Assembly (NCBI RefSeq): GCF_014230465.1
Contig: NZ_JAAXCY010000013.1
Location: 62,001 to 126,000, forward strand
DNA length: 64,000 nt
Direction: 5' to 3'
Source of the DNA: Pseudomonas cremoris
GTDB taxonomy: Bacteria; Pseudomonadota; Gammaproteobacteria; Pseudomonadales; Pseudomonadaceae
Part shown: piece after piece, positions 1 to 11,815 of the stretch
Layout: each line of letters opens with the position of its first letter
Position numbering within the stretch: the stretch's first letter is position 1
Position numbers and translations under genes: made by a program
Notes under the pieces: model-generated
Database searches by the model: none
Told to the model about the DNA's origin: nothing
The model's input: the letters and a program-made list of their open reading frames with translations, nothing else

Positions 1-341
1 AGATGCTCAAGACCGGCGAAGACCTGGGCGGCATGTTGCGCGGGCGCATTCCCTTCGACGGCGCGAAATTCGCTGACGGCGCAGTCAAACTGGATGCGTT
101 GTCCCATGAACCGTGGAAACATTTCCCGAGCGTGCGTGAAGAAGACCACACCAGCGCCAAGGATGACGTTTGGCAGCAGCAGGCACGCTTCCAGGAACTG
201 GCCCGCAACCTGGAAACGGCCACCGGTGAATTGGTGGTCGCAAGCCAGGTTCAGCCTTACAAGGCCAGTAATCTTGGGCCGGCCGTGCAGAAGGTCGAAG
301 ATGCCTGCACGGCCTGCCATAAACAGTTTCGGGACCACTGA
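1..341 (+). CDS. Cytochrome c'-type (class II) haem protein, 5'-truncated by the window edge
   Basis: This is the C-terminal part of a small periplasmic c-type cytochrome; the true start lies before base 1, and the first Met visible (base 3) is probably internal. The haem-attachment motif CTACH sits near the C-terminus (context VEDACTACHKQF), which is the arrangement of class II cytochromes (c' / c-556), four-helix bundles in which haem is bound by the last helix. The family works in the periplasm as an electron carrier or gas-binding protein; the partner cannot be told from this sequence. It converges on the DUF1090 gene with only six bases between the two stop codons and no terminator-like hairpin. 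Confidence 0.8.
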   Translation, partial: MLKTGEDLGGMLRGRIPFDGAKFADGAVKLDALSHEPWKHFPSVREEDHTSAKDDVWQQQARFQELARNLETATGELVVASQVQPYKASNLGPAVQKVEDACTACHKQFRDH

Positions 342-347
342 CCGGTT

Positions 348-743
348 TTACTTGTCGAGGTCTTCCACGGCGTCTTGCAGTTCTTTGCGTGACTGGGCGA
401 GCTTTTCCTTACGCTTGTTGATCTTGTCCGCGTCGCCTTTTTTCATGGCCTTGTCGAGGTCGGCCTGACGACGGCTGACCTCGTGCTTGGCGTCGAGCAC
501 CTTGTTTTCGCGCTCTTTGCGCAAGGATGCATCGGTGCAATTGGCGGTCACTTCGCTCAGGGCTTTTTCCAGGCCGGCTTGTTGTTCAGTGTTGCCGTGG
601 GCCTTGGCTTGTTCGATCTGGGTGCTGATGGCTTGGCGTTTGGCGGCGCAGCCGGTGAGCTCTGGTGCTTCCTCGGCAGCCAGCAACGGCGTGGCCATGA
701 AGCTTGCGACGGTCAGCAGGGCAAAAGGGGCTAGAAATTTCAT
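348..743 (-). CDS. DUF1090 (YqjC-type) periplasmic protein
   Basis: A 131-residue secreted protein starting MKFLAPFALL, with a signal peptide ending at about ATPLLAAEE. An ATG four codons upstream is possible but puts charged residues before the signal. The mature part is a Lys/Glu/Gln-rich helical protein with two cysteines (TGCAAKR and TANCTD) and the repeated helical heptads typical of DUF1090, whose function is not known. It lies 39 bases downstream of ligB on the same strand, so the two are probably co-transcribed. The family call comes from the TGC...AKR...I start and the overall helical pattern; no enzymatic motif is visible. Confidence 0.72.
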   Translation of the reverse strand: MKFLAPFALLTVASFMATPLLAAEEAPELTGCAAKRQAISTQIEQAKAHGNTEQQAGLEKALSEVTANCTDASLRKERENKVLDAKHEVSRRQADLDKAMKKGDADKINKRKEKLAQSRKELQDAVEDLDK

Positions 744-782
744 GTGGGGCTCCAAGGTCGCAGTCTTATGGCCGGGCTGGGT

Positions 783-2477
<1,695 letters not shown>

Positions 2478-2500
2478 CTAAATGATCCACACGGACACAA

Positions 2501-2527
2501 AAAAGCCCCGACAGTGCGGGGCTTTTT
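2501..2527 (-). terminator. Intrinsic terminator
   Basis: Ten-base arms (AAAAGCCCCG and CGGGGCTTTT) flank a six-base loop. On the minus strand the stem is followed by a T run. It sits just after the stop of the small secreted protein gene and before ligB, so it separates the two units. Confidence 0.85.
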
Positions 2528-2542
2528 ACTGGGTGTTTCTAC

Positions 2543-2896
2543 TTACTTGAACAGACCGCCCAGGGCTTTGACTGGGTCAGGCTTATCAGCCTTTGCTTCC
2601 TGTGTTTGTTGCTTGGCGTCGGCTTTGGCTTGGGTTTCAGCTAATTTGTCACAGCCTTTGTTGACCTGGTCCTGGGCCGCTTTGAAGGCCTTGACGGACA
2701 AGGTGTCTTTCTTGGCTTCGGCTGCATCGATCTTGGCTTGCAGGTCTTTGGCGTGCTGCTGGCAGTCGCCGGAGTCGCCGCCACCCAGTTGGGAGGTCAG
2801 GGCGCCACTTACTGCGCTCAGGTCGATACCGGCGTGAGCCGGCAGGGTGAACAGGCTGAGCAGAAGAGCGGCAGGGGCGAGCGTGGAGATGCGCAT
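2543..2896 (-). CDS. Small secreted protein of unknown function
   Basis: A 117-residue protein with a clear signal peptide (MRISTLAPAALLLSLFTLPAHA, cleavage at about residue 22). The mature part is Ala/Lys/Gln-rich and mostly helical with two cysteines (DCQQHAKD and KGCDKL), so it could be disulfide-bonded in the periplasm. Its size and composition resemble the DUF1090 protein two genes downstream, but I see no shared domain and do not recognise a family. It has its own terminator, so it is probably monocistronic. Confidence 0.65.
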   Translation of the reverse strand: MRISTLAPAALLLSLFTLPAHAGIDLSAVSGALTSQLGGGDSGDCQQHAKDLQAKIDAAEAKKDTLSVKAFKAAQDQVNKGCDKLAETQAKADAKQQTQEAKADKPDPVKALGGLFK

Positions 2897-3067
2897 GAAA
2901 ACCTCAATGTTCGATTGCTTGCGCGCTTATGGCTCCCGGGCAGGCGCAATGCAATATCCAAGTAAGGTCTAAGGCCCGAGAGGGCGCGGATTCTAGTGGG
3001 CCATCATTTGGCCTGCAAGGTTTGGATCCAAAAAATGTGAATGTCGCCGCGAATCTCCCGGCAATAA

Positions 3068-3099
3068 AAAGCCCCGCCGGGCGAACCTGGCGGGGCTTT
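3068..3099 (-). terminator. Intrinsic terminator of metK
   Basis: Eleven-base arms (AAAGCCCCGCC and GGCGGGGCTTT) flank a ten-base loop. On the minus strand the stem is followed by TTTTTATT. It lies 16 bases past the metK stop. Confidence 0.88.
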
Positions 3100-3114
3100 G
3101 GGTATGGCGCGGTA

Positions 3115-4305
3115 TTACAGGCCGGCAGCGACGCGCAGGTCGTTGGCGCGGTCGGTTTTTTCCCAGGTGAACGTGGTGAAGGTGTCGTCGCCGACAGTCT
3201 TCTGCGCTGGAGTACGACCGAAGTGGCCGTAGGCTGCAGTTTCCTGGTACATCGGGTGCAGCAGGTCGAGCATGGTGGTGATCGCGTAAGGGCGCAGGTC
3301 GAAGATCTCACGCACCAGTTTTACGATCTTGTCATCGCTGATCTTGCCGGTGCCAAAGGTATTCAGCGAGATCGACGTAGGCTGGGCTACACCGATAGCG
3401 TAGGAAACCTGGATCTCGCAACGCTCAGCCAGGCCGGCCGCGACGATGTTCTTGGCCACGTAGCGACCGGCGTAGGCCGCCGAACGGTCAACCTTGGATG
3501 GGTCTTTACCCGAGAACGCGCCGCCGCCGTGACGGGCCATGCCGCCGTAGCTGTCGACGATGATCTTGCGACCGGTCAGGCCGCAGTCGCCCACTGGGCC
3601 ACCAATGATGAACTGGCCAGTCGGGTTGATGTGGAACTGGGTGTCCTTGGTTAGCAGGTCGGCCGGCAGTACGTGCTTGACGATCAGCTCCATCACGCCT
3701 TCACGCAGGTCAGCGTAGGAAACGTCCGGGTTGTGCTGGGTCGACAGAACAACGGCGTCGATACCCACCACCTTGCCGCCTTCATAACGGCAGGTCACCT
3801 GGGACTTGGCGTCTGGGCGCAGCCATGGCAGCAAGCCGCTTTTGCGGGCTTCGGCCTGGCGTTGCACCAATTGGTGCGAGAAGGTAATCGGTGCTGGCAT
3901 CAGCACGTCGGTTTCGTTGCTGGCGTAGCCGAACATCAGGCCCTGGTCGCCGGCGCCCTGGTCTTCTGGCTTGGCGCGGTCGACACCCTGGTTGATGTCC
4001 GGGGACTGCTTGCCGATGATGTTCATCACGCCGCAGGTCGCGCCGTCGAAGCCGACGTCGGAGCTGGTGTAGCCGATGTCGGTGATCACGTCACGAACGA
4101 TCTGCTCGAGGTCAACCCAGGCGGTGGTGGTCACTTCGCCAGCGATGATTGCTACACCGGTTTTCACCAGAGTCTCGCAGGCCACACGGGCGTGCTTGTC
4201 TTCAGCAATGATGGCGTCCAGCACCGCGTCAGAAATCTGGTCGGCGATTTTGTCCGGATGCCCTTCAGACACGGACTCGGAGGTGAAAAGGGAGTATTCG
4301 CTCAT
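3115..4305 (-). CDS. metK: S-adenosylmethionine synthetase
   Basis: Makes S-adenosylmethionine from methionine and ATP in the cytoplasm. The 396-residue protein begins [19 protein letters not shown], the conserved MetK start (GHPDK at 15-19). The methionine-binding loop region [10 protein letters not shown] and the P-loop-like GGGAFSGKD signature are intact, so the enzyme should be active. The reading frame stays open 27 codons further upstream, but those codons overlap the end of the upstream gene and are not MetK-like. The ATG at 4305 follows a good ribosome site (AGGAAAA). It lies 19 bases after the ArsR/methyltransferase regulator and is probably in one operon with it. Confidence 0.98.
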   Translation of the reverse strand: MSEYSLFTSESVSEGHPDKIADQISDAVLDAIIAEDKHARVACETLVKTGVAIIAGEVTTTAWVDLEQIVRDVITDIGYTSSDVGFDGATCGVMNIIGKQSPDINQGVDRAKPEDQGAGDQGLMFGYASNETDVLMPAPITFSHQLVQRQAEARKSGLLPWLRPDAKSQVTCRYEGGKVVGIDAVVLSTQHNPDVSYADLREGVMELIVKHVLPADLLTKDTQFHINPTGQFIIGGPVGDCGLTGRKIIVDSYGGMARHGGGAFSGKDPSKVDRSAAYAGRYVAKNIVAAGLAERCEIQVSYAIGVAQPTSISLNTFGTGKISDDKIVKLVREIFDLRPYAITTMLDLLHPMYQETAAYGHFGRTPAQKTVGDDTFTTFTWEKTDRANDLRVAAGL

Positions 4306-4324
4306 CTCGATGTTTTCCTGATAT

Positions 4325-5320
4325 TTACCGATGGTGAGTGTCGCCAGCCGGTCGCTGAAAATGGCGGACCTGGATCTGGAAACCATTACGTAAACCTACA
4401 TAGAGGCTTTCCCCGGGAACGAGTCCCGCAGCGGTGGCCCAACGGGCCAGATCGTCCTGTTCAAAGCCCAACCAGAGATCACCGCAGGCCTCCCTGGCCC
4501 AATTCTGGTTGTGGCTGCATAAATCCGTAACCAACAGGCTACCGCCGGGATGCAGCAACCCGGCCATTTGCTTGAGGGCGTCGGCGGGGGCGGCGAAATG
4601 GTGCAAGACCATGTTCAGCACCACGCAGTCGGCCTTGATCGTTGTGCCACTGAGCGCGTCAGCCAACTGCAGGCTGACATTGCCCAGTGCTTCGCGCTCG
4701 CACAGTTGGCGTGCCAGTTCGAGCATTGCCGGGCTGTTATCCAGCGCCGTGACCTGGTGAAAGCGCCGCGCCAGTTCCGGCAAGAAACCGCCATCTCCAG
4801 GGCCGACTTCCAGCGCGGTGGCTTCATCACTGAAGCTCAGCTTGTCCAGCATCGCCAGTACGCTGTCGCGGTATTGGGCCAGCCCGGCGATCAGGTCCTG
4901 CTGGGCGCGAAACTTCTCGGCGATCCGTGCGAAAAAGTCCTGGCTCGCCGCAGCGCGTTGCCCGTGGACCTGGCCGATACGCGACTGCACGTCAGTCGGC
5001 AGGCTCAGGCCGTCCACTTCCTCGAGCAAGGCAGCGTGCAGCTTGCCGCCCAGCAGATCGGTGTGGGGCAGGGCGCGACGGTAAAAAATCGCATTGCCTT
5101 CGCGGCGAGTGGCCACCAGATCGGCCTGGGCCAATACTTTCAAATGGTGGCTCATGCCGGACTGGCCGATGGCGAAGATCTGCGCCAGCTCCAGTACGCC
5201 GAAGGAATCGTTGGCCAGTGCTCGCAATACGTTCAGACGCAACGGATCTCCAGCGGCCTTGCACAAGGCTGCCAGTTCATCGCCGTCGTCGGGGCGCAGG
5301 GAAGGCATGGGTAGATTCAT
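4325..5320 (-). CDS. sahR: ArsR-family regulator fused to a SAM-methyltransferase domain (SahR type)
   Basis: A 331-residue two-domain protein. Residues 14-90 form an ArsR winged helix ([17 protein letters not shown] recognition region, then the wing REGNAIFYR). It lacks the ELCVCDL metal site, having VLELAQIF instead, so metal sensing is unlikely. Residues 165-320 form a class I methyltransferase fold with motif I EVGPGDGG (171-178) and [12 protein letters not shown]. Proteins of this build directly upstream of metK match SahR, a proteobacterial repressor of methionine-cycle genes that responds to S-adenosylhomocysteine. The C-terminal domain would be the ligand sensor. A second ATG four codons in (5308) is possible. 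A perfect palindrome lies 43 bases upstream. Confidence 0.85.
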   Translation of the reverse strand: MNLPMPSLRPDDGDELAALCKAAGDPLRLNVLRALANDSFGVLELAQIFAIGQSGMSHHLKVLAQADLVATRREGNAIFYRRALPHTDLLGGKLHAALLEEVDGLSLPTDVQSRIGQVHGQRAAASQDFFARIAEKFRAQQDLIAGLAQYRDSVLAMLDKLSFSDEATALEVGPGDGGFLPELARRFHQVTALDNSPAMLELARQLCEREALGNVSLQLADALSGTTIKADCVVLNMVLHHFAAPADALKQMAGLLHPGGSLLVTDLCSHNQNWAREACGDLWLGFEQDDLARWATAAGLVPGESLYVGLRNGFQIQVRHFQRPAGDTHHR

Positions 5321-5362
5321 AGGGCCAGCAGTCTAGAGACGGGTTTAAATCCCTGCAAGGCC

Positions 5363-5384
5363 AATATCAAAAAGTTTTGATATT
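5363..5384. promoter_or_regulatory. 22-bp perfect palindrome, probable SahR operator between sahR and tktA
   Basis: The arms AATATCAAAA and TTTTGATATT are exact reverse complements around a two-base AG centre. The site lies 43 bases upstream of the sahR start and about 195 bases upstream of tktA. ArsR proteins bind AT-rich palindromes of about this size, and auto-control of sahR-metK is the natural reading. The assignment to SahR is inferred from position. Confidence 0.7.
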
Positions 5385-5579
5385 GATCGATAAGTGGCGG
5401 TTATAAGCCGCCGCTATAACCTTTAGACGAATGAGTGGCCGGTTTCTGCAAGGGAATGGCGCCCAAAGCGCAGGAAAAACACCCTCAAGTGACTATCTGT
5501 CATTGCCCGCAGGCGGTGGCTGAGGGAAAATGCCGGTCCTTTTTTCCGTTTCTTTTAAGCAAACCCCAGGAGATCAGCG

Positions 5580-7577
5580 ATGCCCAGCCGTCGTGAGCGT
5601 GCCAACGCCATTCGTGCCCTCAGCATGGATGCCGTGCAAAAAGCCAACAGCGGCCATCCCGGTGCCCCGATGGGCATGGCGGATATCGCCGAAGTACTTT
5701 GGCGTGACTACCTGAAACACAACCCGAGCAATCCATCGTTCGCCGACCGGGACCGCTTCGTGCTGTCCAACGGCCATGGCTCGATGCTGATTTATTCGCT
5801 GCTGCACCTGACCGGCTACGACGTCACCATCGACGATCTGAAAAGCTTCCGTCAGCTGCACAGCCGCACGCCGGGCCACCCGGAATTCGGCTACACCCCA
5901 GGCGTCGAGACCACCACCGGTCCCCTGGGCCAAGGCCTGGCGAATGCTGTTGGCTTCGCACTGGCAGAAAAAGTCCTGGGCGCACAGTTCAACCGCCCTG
6001 GCCACAACATCGTCGATCACCACACCTACGTGTTCCTGGGTGATGGCTGCATGATGGAAGGCATTTCCCACGAAGTCGCTTCCCTGGCCGGCACCTTGGG
6101 CCTGGGTAAGCTGATTGCGTTCTACGATGACAACGGCATCTCCATCGACGGCGAAGTCGAAGGCTGGTTCACCGATGACACCCCTAAGCGTTTCGAAGCC
6201 TACAACTGGCAGGTGATCCGCAATGTCGACGGCCACGATCCGGAAGAGATCAAGACCGCCATCGACACCGCCCGCAAAAGCGAGCAGCCAACCCTGATCT
6301 GCTGCAAGACCACCATCGGTTTCGGTTCGCCGAACAAGCAAGGTAAAGAAGACTGCCACGGCGCCCCACTGGGTGACGCGGAAATCGCCCTGACCCGTGC
6401 TGCGCTGAAGTGGAACCACGGCCCGTTCGAAATCCCAGCCGACATCTACGCCGAATGGGATGCCAAGGAAAAAGGCCTGGCCACCGAAGCCGAGTGGGAT
6501 CAGCGTTTCGCGGCCTACTCCGCCGAATTCCCTGAGCTGGCCAACGAGCTGGTACGCCGCCTGGCCGGTGACCTGCCTGCCGATTTCTCGGAAAAAGCCT
6601 CGGCCTACATCGCCGAAGTCGCGGCCAAGGGCGAGACCATCGCCAGCCGTAAAGCCAGCCAGAACACCCTGAACGCCTTTGGCCCGCTGCTGCCTGAGAT
6701 CCTCGGCGGTTCGGCCGACCTGGCCGGTTCCAACCTGACCCTGTGGAAAGGCTGCAAAGGCGTGTCGGCTGAAGACGCCAGCGGCAACTACATGTACTAC
6801 GGCGTACGTGAGTTCGGCATGAGCGCCATCATGAACGGCGTGTCCCTGCACGGCGGCCTGGTGCCTTACGGCGCGACCTTCCTGATGTTCATGGAATACG
6901 CCCGTAACGCCGTACGCATGGCGGCGCTGATGAAGAAGCGTGTGATCCATGTGTACACCCACGACTCCATCGGCCTGGGCGAAGACGGCCCGACGCACCA
7001 GCCGGTCGAGCAGCTGACCAGCCTGCGTACCACACCGAACTTGGACACCTGGCGCCCAGCCGACGCGGTGGAATCCGCCGTGGCCTGGAAGCACGCCATT
7101 GAGCGTAAAGACGGCCCTTCGGCGCTGATCTTCTCCCGTCAGAACCTGCAACACCAAGTGCGTACCGACGCGCAGATCGCCGACATCAGCCGTGGTGGCT
7201 ACGTGCTCAAGGACTGCATCGGCGAGCCGGAGCTGATCCTGATCTCCACCGGTTCCGAAGTGGGCCTGACCGTTCAGGCGTACGACAAGCTCACCGAGCA
7301 AGGCCGCAAGGTTCGCGTGGTGTCGATCCCGTGCACCAGCGTGTTCGAAGCCCAAGATGCCGGCTACAAGCAATCGGTATTGCCGTTGCAGGTCAGCGCA
7401 CGTATCGCTATCGAAGCGGCTCACGCCGACTACTGGTACAAGTACGTGGGCCTGGAAGGCCGCGTGATCGGCATGACCACCTACGGTGAGTCGGCGCCGG
7501 CGCCAGCGTTGTTCGAAGAGTTCGGTTTCACCCTGGACAACATCCTGGGTCAGGCTGAAGAGCTGCTGGAAGACTAA
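5580..7577 (+). CDS. tktA: Transketolase
   Basis: Transfers two-carbon ketol units between sugar phosphates in the pentose phosphate pathway, using thiamine diphosphate. The 665-residue length is typical. It starts [20 protein letters not shown] after an AGGAGATC ribosome site. The diphosphate-binding motif [12 protein letters not shown]...YDDN is present in the N-terminal third, and the pyrimidine-domain motif [15 protein letters not shown] and [15 protein letters not shown] follow. It is the first gene of the run tktA-epd-pgk-fba, which links pentose phosphate, vitamin B6 precursor and lower glycolytic steps. It diverges from sahR-metK across a 259-base gap holding the palindrome. Confidence 0.98.
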   Translation: MPSRRERANAIRALSMDAVQKANSGHPGAPMGMADIAEVLWRDYLKHNPSNPSFADRDRFVLSNGHGSMLIYSLLHLTGYDVTIDDLKSFRQLHSRTPGHPEFGYTPGVETTTGPLGQGLANAVGFALAEKVLGAQFNRPGHNIVDHHTYVFLGDGCMMEGISHEVASLAGTLGLGKLIAFYDDNGISIDGEVEGWFTDDTPKRFEAYNWQVIRNVDGHDPEEIKTAIDTARKSEQPTLICCKTTIGFGSPNKQGKEDCHGAPLGDAEIALTRAALKWNHGPFEIPADIYAEWDAKEKGLATEAEWDQRFAAYSAEFPELANELVRRLAGDLPADFSEKASAYIAEVAAKGETIASRKASQNTLNAFGPLLPEILGGSADLAGSNLTLWKGCKGVSAEDASGNYMYYGVREFGMSAIMNGVSLHGGLVPYGATFLMFMEYARNAVRMAALMKKRVIHVYTHDSIGLGEDGPTHQPVEQLTSLRTTPNLDTWRPADAVESAVAWKHAIERKDGPSALIFSRQNLQHQVRTDAQIADISRGGYVLKDCIGEPELILISTGSEVGLTVQAYDKLTEQGRKVRVVSIPCTSVFEAQDAGYKQSVLPLQVSARIAIEAAHADYWYKYVGLEGRVIGMTTYGESAPAPALFEEFGFTLDNILGQAEELLED

Positions 7578-7605
7578 GGCTGTAAATTGGGGTGGCTGTA
7601 CTGGC

Positions 7606-7677
7606 GCCTTCGCGAGCAAGCCCGCTCCCACATTAGATCGCGGTCTAAATGTGGGAGCGGGCTTGCTCGCGAAGGCG
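7606..7677. repeat. REPIN (inverted pair of REP elements)
   Basis: Two inverted copies of GCCTTCGCGAGCAAGCCCGC...TCCCACATT face each other across about 10 bases, a short REPIN of the P. fluorescens type. It lies between tktA and epd, so it is inside a likely transcription unit. Confidence 0.9.
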
Positions 7678-7718
7678 GCGGCACATTCACCCCTTTACCC
7701 AAGGTAATCGAGAACCCC

Positions 7719-8774
7719 ATGCCTCAACCGCGTCCCTACAAAGTTGCACTCAACGGCTACGGCCGCATTGGTCGTTGCGTCTTGCGTGCTCTGTTCGAGC
7801 GAGGGGCGGCGGCTGGGTTTGAAATTGTTGCGATCAACGATCTGGCCGACATGGCCAGCATCGAATACCTGACACGCTTTGACTCCACCCACGGCCGCTT
7901 TCCAGGCGAAGTGCGGGTTGAGGACGACTGTCTGCATATCAATGGCAACTGCGTGAAGGTTTTACGCAGTGCTACCCCCGAAGGCATCGACTGGAAAGCA
8001 TTGGGCGTTGACCTGGTGCTGGAATGTTCCGGTGTCTATCACACCCGTGCCGATGGCCAGCGTTTCCTTGATGCTGGCGCGCCACGTGTACTGTTTTCCC
8101 AGCCGATGGCCAGCGAGGCGGATGTCGACGCCACCATCGTCTATGGCATCAACCAGGATTGCCTGACCGGTGATGAGCTGTTGGTGTCCAACGCCTCCTG
8201 CACCACCAACTGCAGCGTGCCGCTGTTGCACTTGCTGGATCAGGCGATCGGCCTGGATTACGTGTCGATCACTACCATTCACTCGGCCATGAACGACCAG
8301 CCGGTGATCGACGCCTATCACCACGAAGACCTGCGCCGTACGCGTTCGGCGTTTCAGTCAGTGATTCCGGTGTCTACAGGCTTGGCGCGTGGTATCGAGC
8401 GACTGTTGCCGGAACTTGCCGGGCGAATCCAGGCCAAAGCCGTACGGGTGCCAACGGTGAACGTGTCCTGCCTGGACATCACCATGCAAACCGTCAGTGA
8501 TACCGATGCGACGGAGGTCAACCGGATCCTGCGCGACGCCGCCACCAGCGGCCCGCTCAAAGGTCTACTGGCCTATACCGAGTTGCCCCACGCCAGTTGT
8601 GATTTCAACCACGACCCGCATTCGGCGATAGTCGATGCCAGCCAGACCCGCGTTTCCGGCCCGAGGCTGGTGAACATCCTGGCCTGGTTCGACAACGAAT
8701 GGGGTTTTGCCAACCGCATGCTGGATGTTGCGGAACATTATCTGCACATCGCCTCTAAACAACCTCAACAGTAA
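7719..8774 (+). CDS. epd: D-erythrose-4-phosphate dehydrogenase
   Basis: A GAPDH-family enzyme that oxidises erythrose 4-phosphate to 4-phosphoerythronate, the first step to pyridoxal phosphate. The 351-residue protein begins [19 protein letters not shown], with the NAD-binding NGYGRIGR at its N-terminus. The catalytic cysteine is in NASCTTNC (about Cys161), and [15 protein letters not shown] closes the chain. The choice of Epd over GAPDH rests on the position between tktA and pgk, as in other Pseudomonas and in enterics, and on the motif [10 protein letters not shown]. The frame is open further upstream only because it runs through the REPIN; the ATG at 7719 is the homologous start. Confidence 0.93.
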   Translation: MPQPRPYKVALNGYGRIGRCVLRALFERGAAAGFEIVAINDLADMASIEYLTRFDSTHGRFPGEVRVEDDCLHINGNCVKVLRSATPEGIDWKALGVDLVLECSGVYHTRADGQRFLDAGAPRVLFSQPMASEADVDATIVYGINQDCLTGDELLVSNASCTTNCSVPLLHLLDQAIGLDYVSITTIHSAMNDQPVIDAYHHEDLRRTRSAFQSVIPVSTGLARGIERLLPELAGRIQAKAVRVPTVNVSCLDITMQTVSDTDATEVNRILRDAATSGPLKGLLAYTELPHASCDFNHDPHSAIVDASQTRVSGPRLVNILAWFDNEWGFANRMLDVAEHYLHIASKQPQQ

Positions 8775-8791
8775 TTCAGGAACTGCGACCC

Positions 8792-9955
8792 ATGACCGTG
8801 TTGAAGATGACCGACCTCGATCTGCAAGGTAAGCGCGTACTGATCCGCGAAGACCTCAACGTCCCAGTCAAGGACGGTGTTGTCACCAGCGATGCGCGAA
8901 TCCTGGCCTCGCTGCCGACCATCAAGCTGGCCCTGGAAAAAGGCGCGGCCGTGATGGTCTGCTCCCACCTGGGTCGTCCGACCGAAGGTGAGTTCTCCGC
9001 CGAAAACAGCCTCAAGCCTGTAGCCGACTACCTCAGCAAAGCCCTGGGCCGCGACGTGCCATTGGTGGCTGACTACCTGGGTGGCGTCGACGTTAAAGCC
9101 GGCGACATCGTGCTGTTCGAAAACGTGCGCTTCAACAAGGGTGAGAAAAAGAACAGCGACGAACTAGCCCAGCAATACGCTGCGCTGTGCGACGTGTTCG
9201 TGATGGACGCCTTTGGCACCGCCCACCGCGCCGAAGGTTCGACCCACGGCGTGGCCAAGTTCGCCAAGGTCGCTGCCGCTGGCCCACTGTTGGCCGCCGA
9301 ACTGGAAGCACTGGGCAAGGCCCTGGGCGCTCCGGCCCAACCGATGGCTGCGATCGTTGCCGGCTCCAAAGTCTCCACCAAGCTGGACGTGCTCAATAGC
9401 CTGAGCCAGATCTGCAACCAACTGATCGTCGGCGGTGGCATTGCCAACACCTTCCTGGCCGCAGCTGGTCACCCGGTGGGCAAGTCGCTGTACGAGCCAG
9501 ACCTGCTGGACACCGCCCGTGCCATCGCCGCCAAGGTCAGCGTGCCGTTGCCGGTAGACGTGGTGGTCGCCAAGGAATTTGCCGAAAGCGCCGAGGCGAC
9601 CGTCAAGCTGATCGCTGATGTGGCTGCCGACGACATGATTTTGGACATTGGCCCGCAAACTGCGGCCAACTTTGCCGAACTGCTGAAAGCCTCCCAGACC
9701 ATCCTGTGGAACGGTCCGGTCGGCGTGTTCGAGTTCGACCAGTTCGGCAACGGCACCAAAGTGCTGGCCAAGGCCATTGCTGAAAGCTCGGCATTCTCGA
9801 TTGCTGGCGGTGGCGACACCTTGGCTGCCATCGATAAATATGGCGTGGCCGATCAGATCTCCTACATTTCTACCGGTGGCGGCGCGTTCCTCGAATTCGT
9901 CGAGGGCAAAGTCTTGCCAGCCGTAGAAGTGCTGGAAACCCGAGCCAAAGGTTAA
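8792..9955 (+). CDS. pgk: Phosphoglycerate kinase
   Basis: Interconverts 1,3-bisphosphoglycerate and 3-phosphoglycerate with ATP. The 387-residue protein has the family signature [11 protein letters not shown] (about 19-29), the substrate loop [10 protein letters not shown], and the C-terminal nucleotide-binding GGGDTLAAI and [10 protein letters not shown]. Length and motifs are normal. It follows epd by 17 bases and precedes two small lipoprotein genes and fba, the order found in other Pseudomonas. Confidence 0.98.
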   Translation: MTVLKMTDLDLQGKRVLIREDLNVPVKDGVVTSDARILASLPTIKLALEKGAAVMVCSHLGRPTEGEFSAENSLKPVADYLSKALGRDVPLVADYLGGVDVKAGDIVLFENVRFNKGEKKNSDELAQQYAALCDVFVMDAFGTAHRAEGSTHGVAKFAKVAAAGPLLAAELEALGKALGAPAQPMAAIVAGSKVSTKLDVLNSLSQICNQLIVGGGIANTFLAAAGHPVGKSLYEPDLLDTARAIAAKVSVPLPVDVVVAKEFAESAEATVKLIADVAADDMILDIGPQTAANFAELLKASQTILWNGPVGVFEFDQFGNGTKVLAKAIAESSAFSIAGGGDTLAAIDKYGVADQISYISTGGGAFLEFVEGKVLPAVEVLETRAKG

Positions 9956-9984
9956 GGTTCGTGATCCGGAAAAGGAGCATTCCC

Positions 9985-10212
9985 ATGATCAAGTCGTTGG
10001 CATTGGTGATCGCAGCGGGCCTGTTGGCCGGCTGCGGTAGCACGCCCAGCGCCAAGCCTGAGGCTGGAACGCCGGGGGCCGCGCAGAAAAAAAGCTGTTA
10101 CCAGGCCGACTGGCAAGCCGAGACCATGCCGGTGATCAACAAGCGCATCGGCAATGAGCGGTTGGAGAAATACGACGCCGCGCCCAACGGTCAGGAACAG
10201 GGTTGTCCTTGA
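9985..10212 (+). CDS. Small lipoprotein of unknown function
   Basis: A 75-residue protein starting MIKSLALVIAAG after AAAAGGAG. It has a lipobox LLAGC, with Cys17 the lipid-bearing residue. The mature part is short (about 59 residues) with two further cysteines (KKSCYQADW and the final GCP) that could form a disulfide. The same pgk - small gene - small gene - fba layout occurs in other Pseudomonas. The function is not known and no domain is recognisable. Confidence 0.8.
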   Translation: MIKSLALVIAAGLLAGCGSTPSAKPEAGTPGAAQKKSCYQADWQAETMPVINKRIGNERLEKYDAAPNGQEQGCP

Positions 10213-10239
10213 CGGGTCTGATCAACACGAGGATTGGCA

Positions 10240-10575
10240 ATGAAAGGCGTTATCGCCCTGGCATCACTGGCCCTGTTGGCCGGTTGCAGCAGCATGAACA
10301 TGTTCAATAGCAAGGCTGAGCCTGCGGACAAGTGGACCACCTGGACCTGCGACAGCAAGGCCGAGGTCAACTGGCGCTTTGCCAACCAGGCCAAATCCGA
10401 GGTGGATGTACGCCTCGGCGGTTCCGACCAGGTTTACCGTCTTAAACAAGACGTCGCCGCCTCGGGCGTGCTGTACGCCAACGACCAATTGGCGTTTCAC
10501 ACAAAAGGTGAGGAAGGCCTGGTTTACTGGGTTGCCACCGACGATTTGATTGGGCGCGGCTGCAAAGCTCAGTAA
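10240..10575 (+). CDS. MliC-type lysozyme-inhibitor-like lipoprotein
   Basis: A 111-residue lipoprotein with the start MKGVIALASLALLAGCSS (lipobox LLAGC). The ATG at 10240 follows ACGAGGA; a TTG two codons upstream is less likely. The mature region has the MliC/PliC pattern: an early WTCDSKAE with Cys, then AASGVLYANDQLAFHTKGEE and a late GRGCKAQ. This fits the eight-stranded barrel with a disulfide that blocks C-type lysozyme in the periplasm or on the outer membrane. Inhibitor activity is inferred; the active loop should be compared with proven MliC proteins. Confidence 0.72.
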   Translation: MKGVIALASLALLAGCSSMNMFNSKAEPADKWTTWTCDSKAEVNWRFANQAKSEVDVRLGGSDQVYRLKQDVAASGVLYANDQLAFHTKGEEGLVYWVATDDLIGRGCKAQ

Positions 10576-10699
10576 GCCTGACAGCAATAACGATTCAGCA
10601 CGCCAGGCATGCAAACCCTGACCTGCAATAACTTGAATAGCAGCCGCCGCTACGGCAGGCTTGCACGATTAACGACCCTCGACCGGGAGAGACAACACA

Positions 10700-11764
10700 A
10701 TGGCACTTATCAGCATGCGTCAAATGCTGGACCACGCAGCCGAGTACGGCTACGGCGTCCCAGCCTTTAACGTCAACAACCTTGAGCAGATGCGCGCCAT
10801 CATGGAAGCCGCTGACAAGACCGACTCCCCCGTGATCGTCCAGGCTTCGGCCGGTGCCCGCAAATACGCCGGCGCACCGTTCCTGCGTCACCTGATCCTC
10901 GCCGCGATCGAAGAATTCCCGCACATCCCGGTGTGCATGCACCAGGACCACGGCACCAGCCCTGACGTGTGCCAGCGCTCCATCCAACTGGGCTTCAGCT
11001 CGGTGATGATGGACGGCTCCCTCGGTGAAGACGGCAAGACTCCAACCGACTACGAATACAACGTGCGCGTTACCCAGCAAACCGTCGCCCTGGCCCACGC
11101 CTGCGGCGTATCGGTTGAAGGCGAGCTGGGCTGCCTGGGCTCCCTGGAAACCGGCATGGCTGGCGAAGAAGACGGCATCGGCGCCGAAGGCGTGCTGGAT
11201 CACAGCCAAATGCTGACCGACCCGGAAGAAGCCGCTGACTTCGTGAAAAAGACCCAAGTTGACGCCCTGGCCATCGCCATCGGCACCAGCCACGGCGCTT
11301 ACAAGTTCACCAAGCCGCCTACCGGCGACGTGTTGGCCATCGACCGCATCAAGGAAATCCACAAGCGCATCCCTAACACCCACTTGGTGATGCACGGTTC
11401 TTCCTCGGTCCCGCAAGAGTGGCTGGCGATCATCAACCAGTACGGCGGCGACATCAAAGAAACCTACGGCGTACCGGTTGAAGAAATCGTCGAAGGCATC
11501 AAGCACGGCGTGCGCAAGGTCAACATCGACACCGACCTGCGTTTGGCGTCCACCGGTGCGATGCGTCGCCTGATGGCCACCAACCCGAGCGAGTTCGACC
11601 CACGTAAGTTCTTCGGCGCGACCGTGACTGCGATGCGTGATGTGTGTATCGCGCGTTATGAAGCGTTTGGTACTGCCGGTAATGGTTCGAAGATCAAGCC
11701 GATCTCGCTGGAAGCGATGTACCAGCGTTACCTGAAAGGTGAGTTGAACGCTAAGGTGAACTAA
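10700..11764 (+). CDS. fba: Fructose-bisphosphate aldolase, class II
   Basis: A zinc-dependent aldolase that splits or forms fructose 1,6-bisphosphate. The 354-residue protein starts [19 protein letters not shown] after GGGAGAGA. Metal and active-site motifs are intact: [11 protein letters not shown] (Zn His and catalytic Asp), [17 protein letters not shown] and KVNIDTDLR. Length and sequence fit the Pseudomonas/Calvin-cycle type of class II aldolase. It ends the tktA-epd-pgk-fba run and is followed by a strong terminator shared with the convergent racemase gene. Confidence 0.97.
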   Translation: MALISMRQMLDHAAEYGYGVPAFNVNNLEQMRAIMEAADKTDSPVIVQASAGARKYAGAPFLRHLILAAIEEFPHIPVCMHQDHGTSPDVCQRSIQLGFSSVMMDGSLGEDGKTPTDYEYNVRVTQQTVALAHACGVSVEGELGCLGSLETGMAGEEDGIGAEGVLDHSQMLTDPEEAADFVKKTQVDALAIAIGTSHGAYKFTKPPTGDVLAIDRIKEIHKRIPNTHLVMHGSSSVPQEWLAIINQYGGDIKETYGVPVEEIVEGIKHGVRKVNIDTDLRLASTGAMRRLMATNPSEFDPRKFFGATVTAMRDVCIARYEAFGTAGNGSKIKPISLEAMYQRYLKGELNAKVN

Positions 11765-11780
11765 GCCTCTGGTGTTTAAG

Positions 11781-11806
11781 AAAGCCCGCAGTGATGCGGG
11801 CTTTTT
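11781..11806. terminator. Bidirectional intrinsic terminator between fba and the racemase gene
   Basis: Ten-base arms (AAAGCCCGCA and TGCGGGCTTT) surround a four-base GTGA loop, followed by further Ts on the plus strand and TTTCTT on the minus strand. It lies between two converging genes and can serve both. Confidence 0.9.
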
Positions 11807-11815
11807 TGTGGCCGA

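Noticed and set aside
5574..7631. 685-codon open frame antisense to tktA
   Set aside because: It mirrors the high-GC codon pattern of tktA, has no family match, and tktA is certain.
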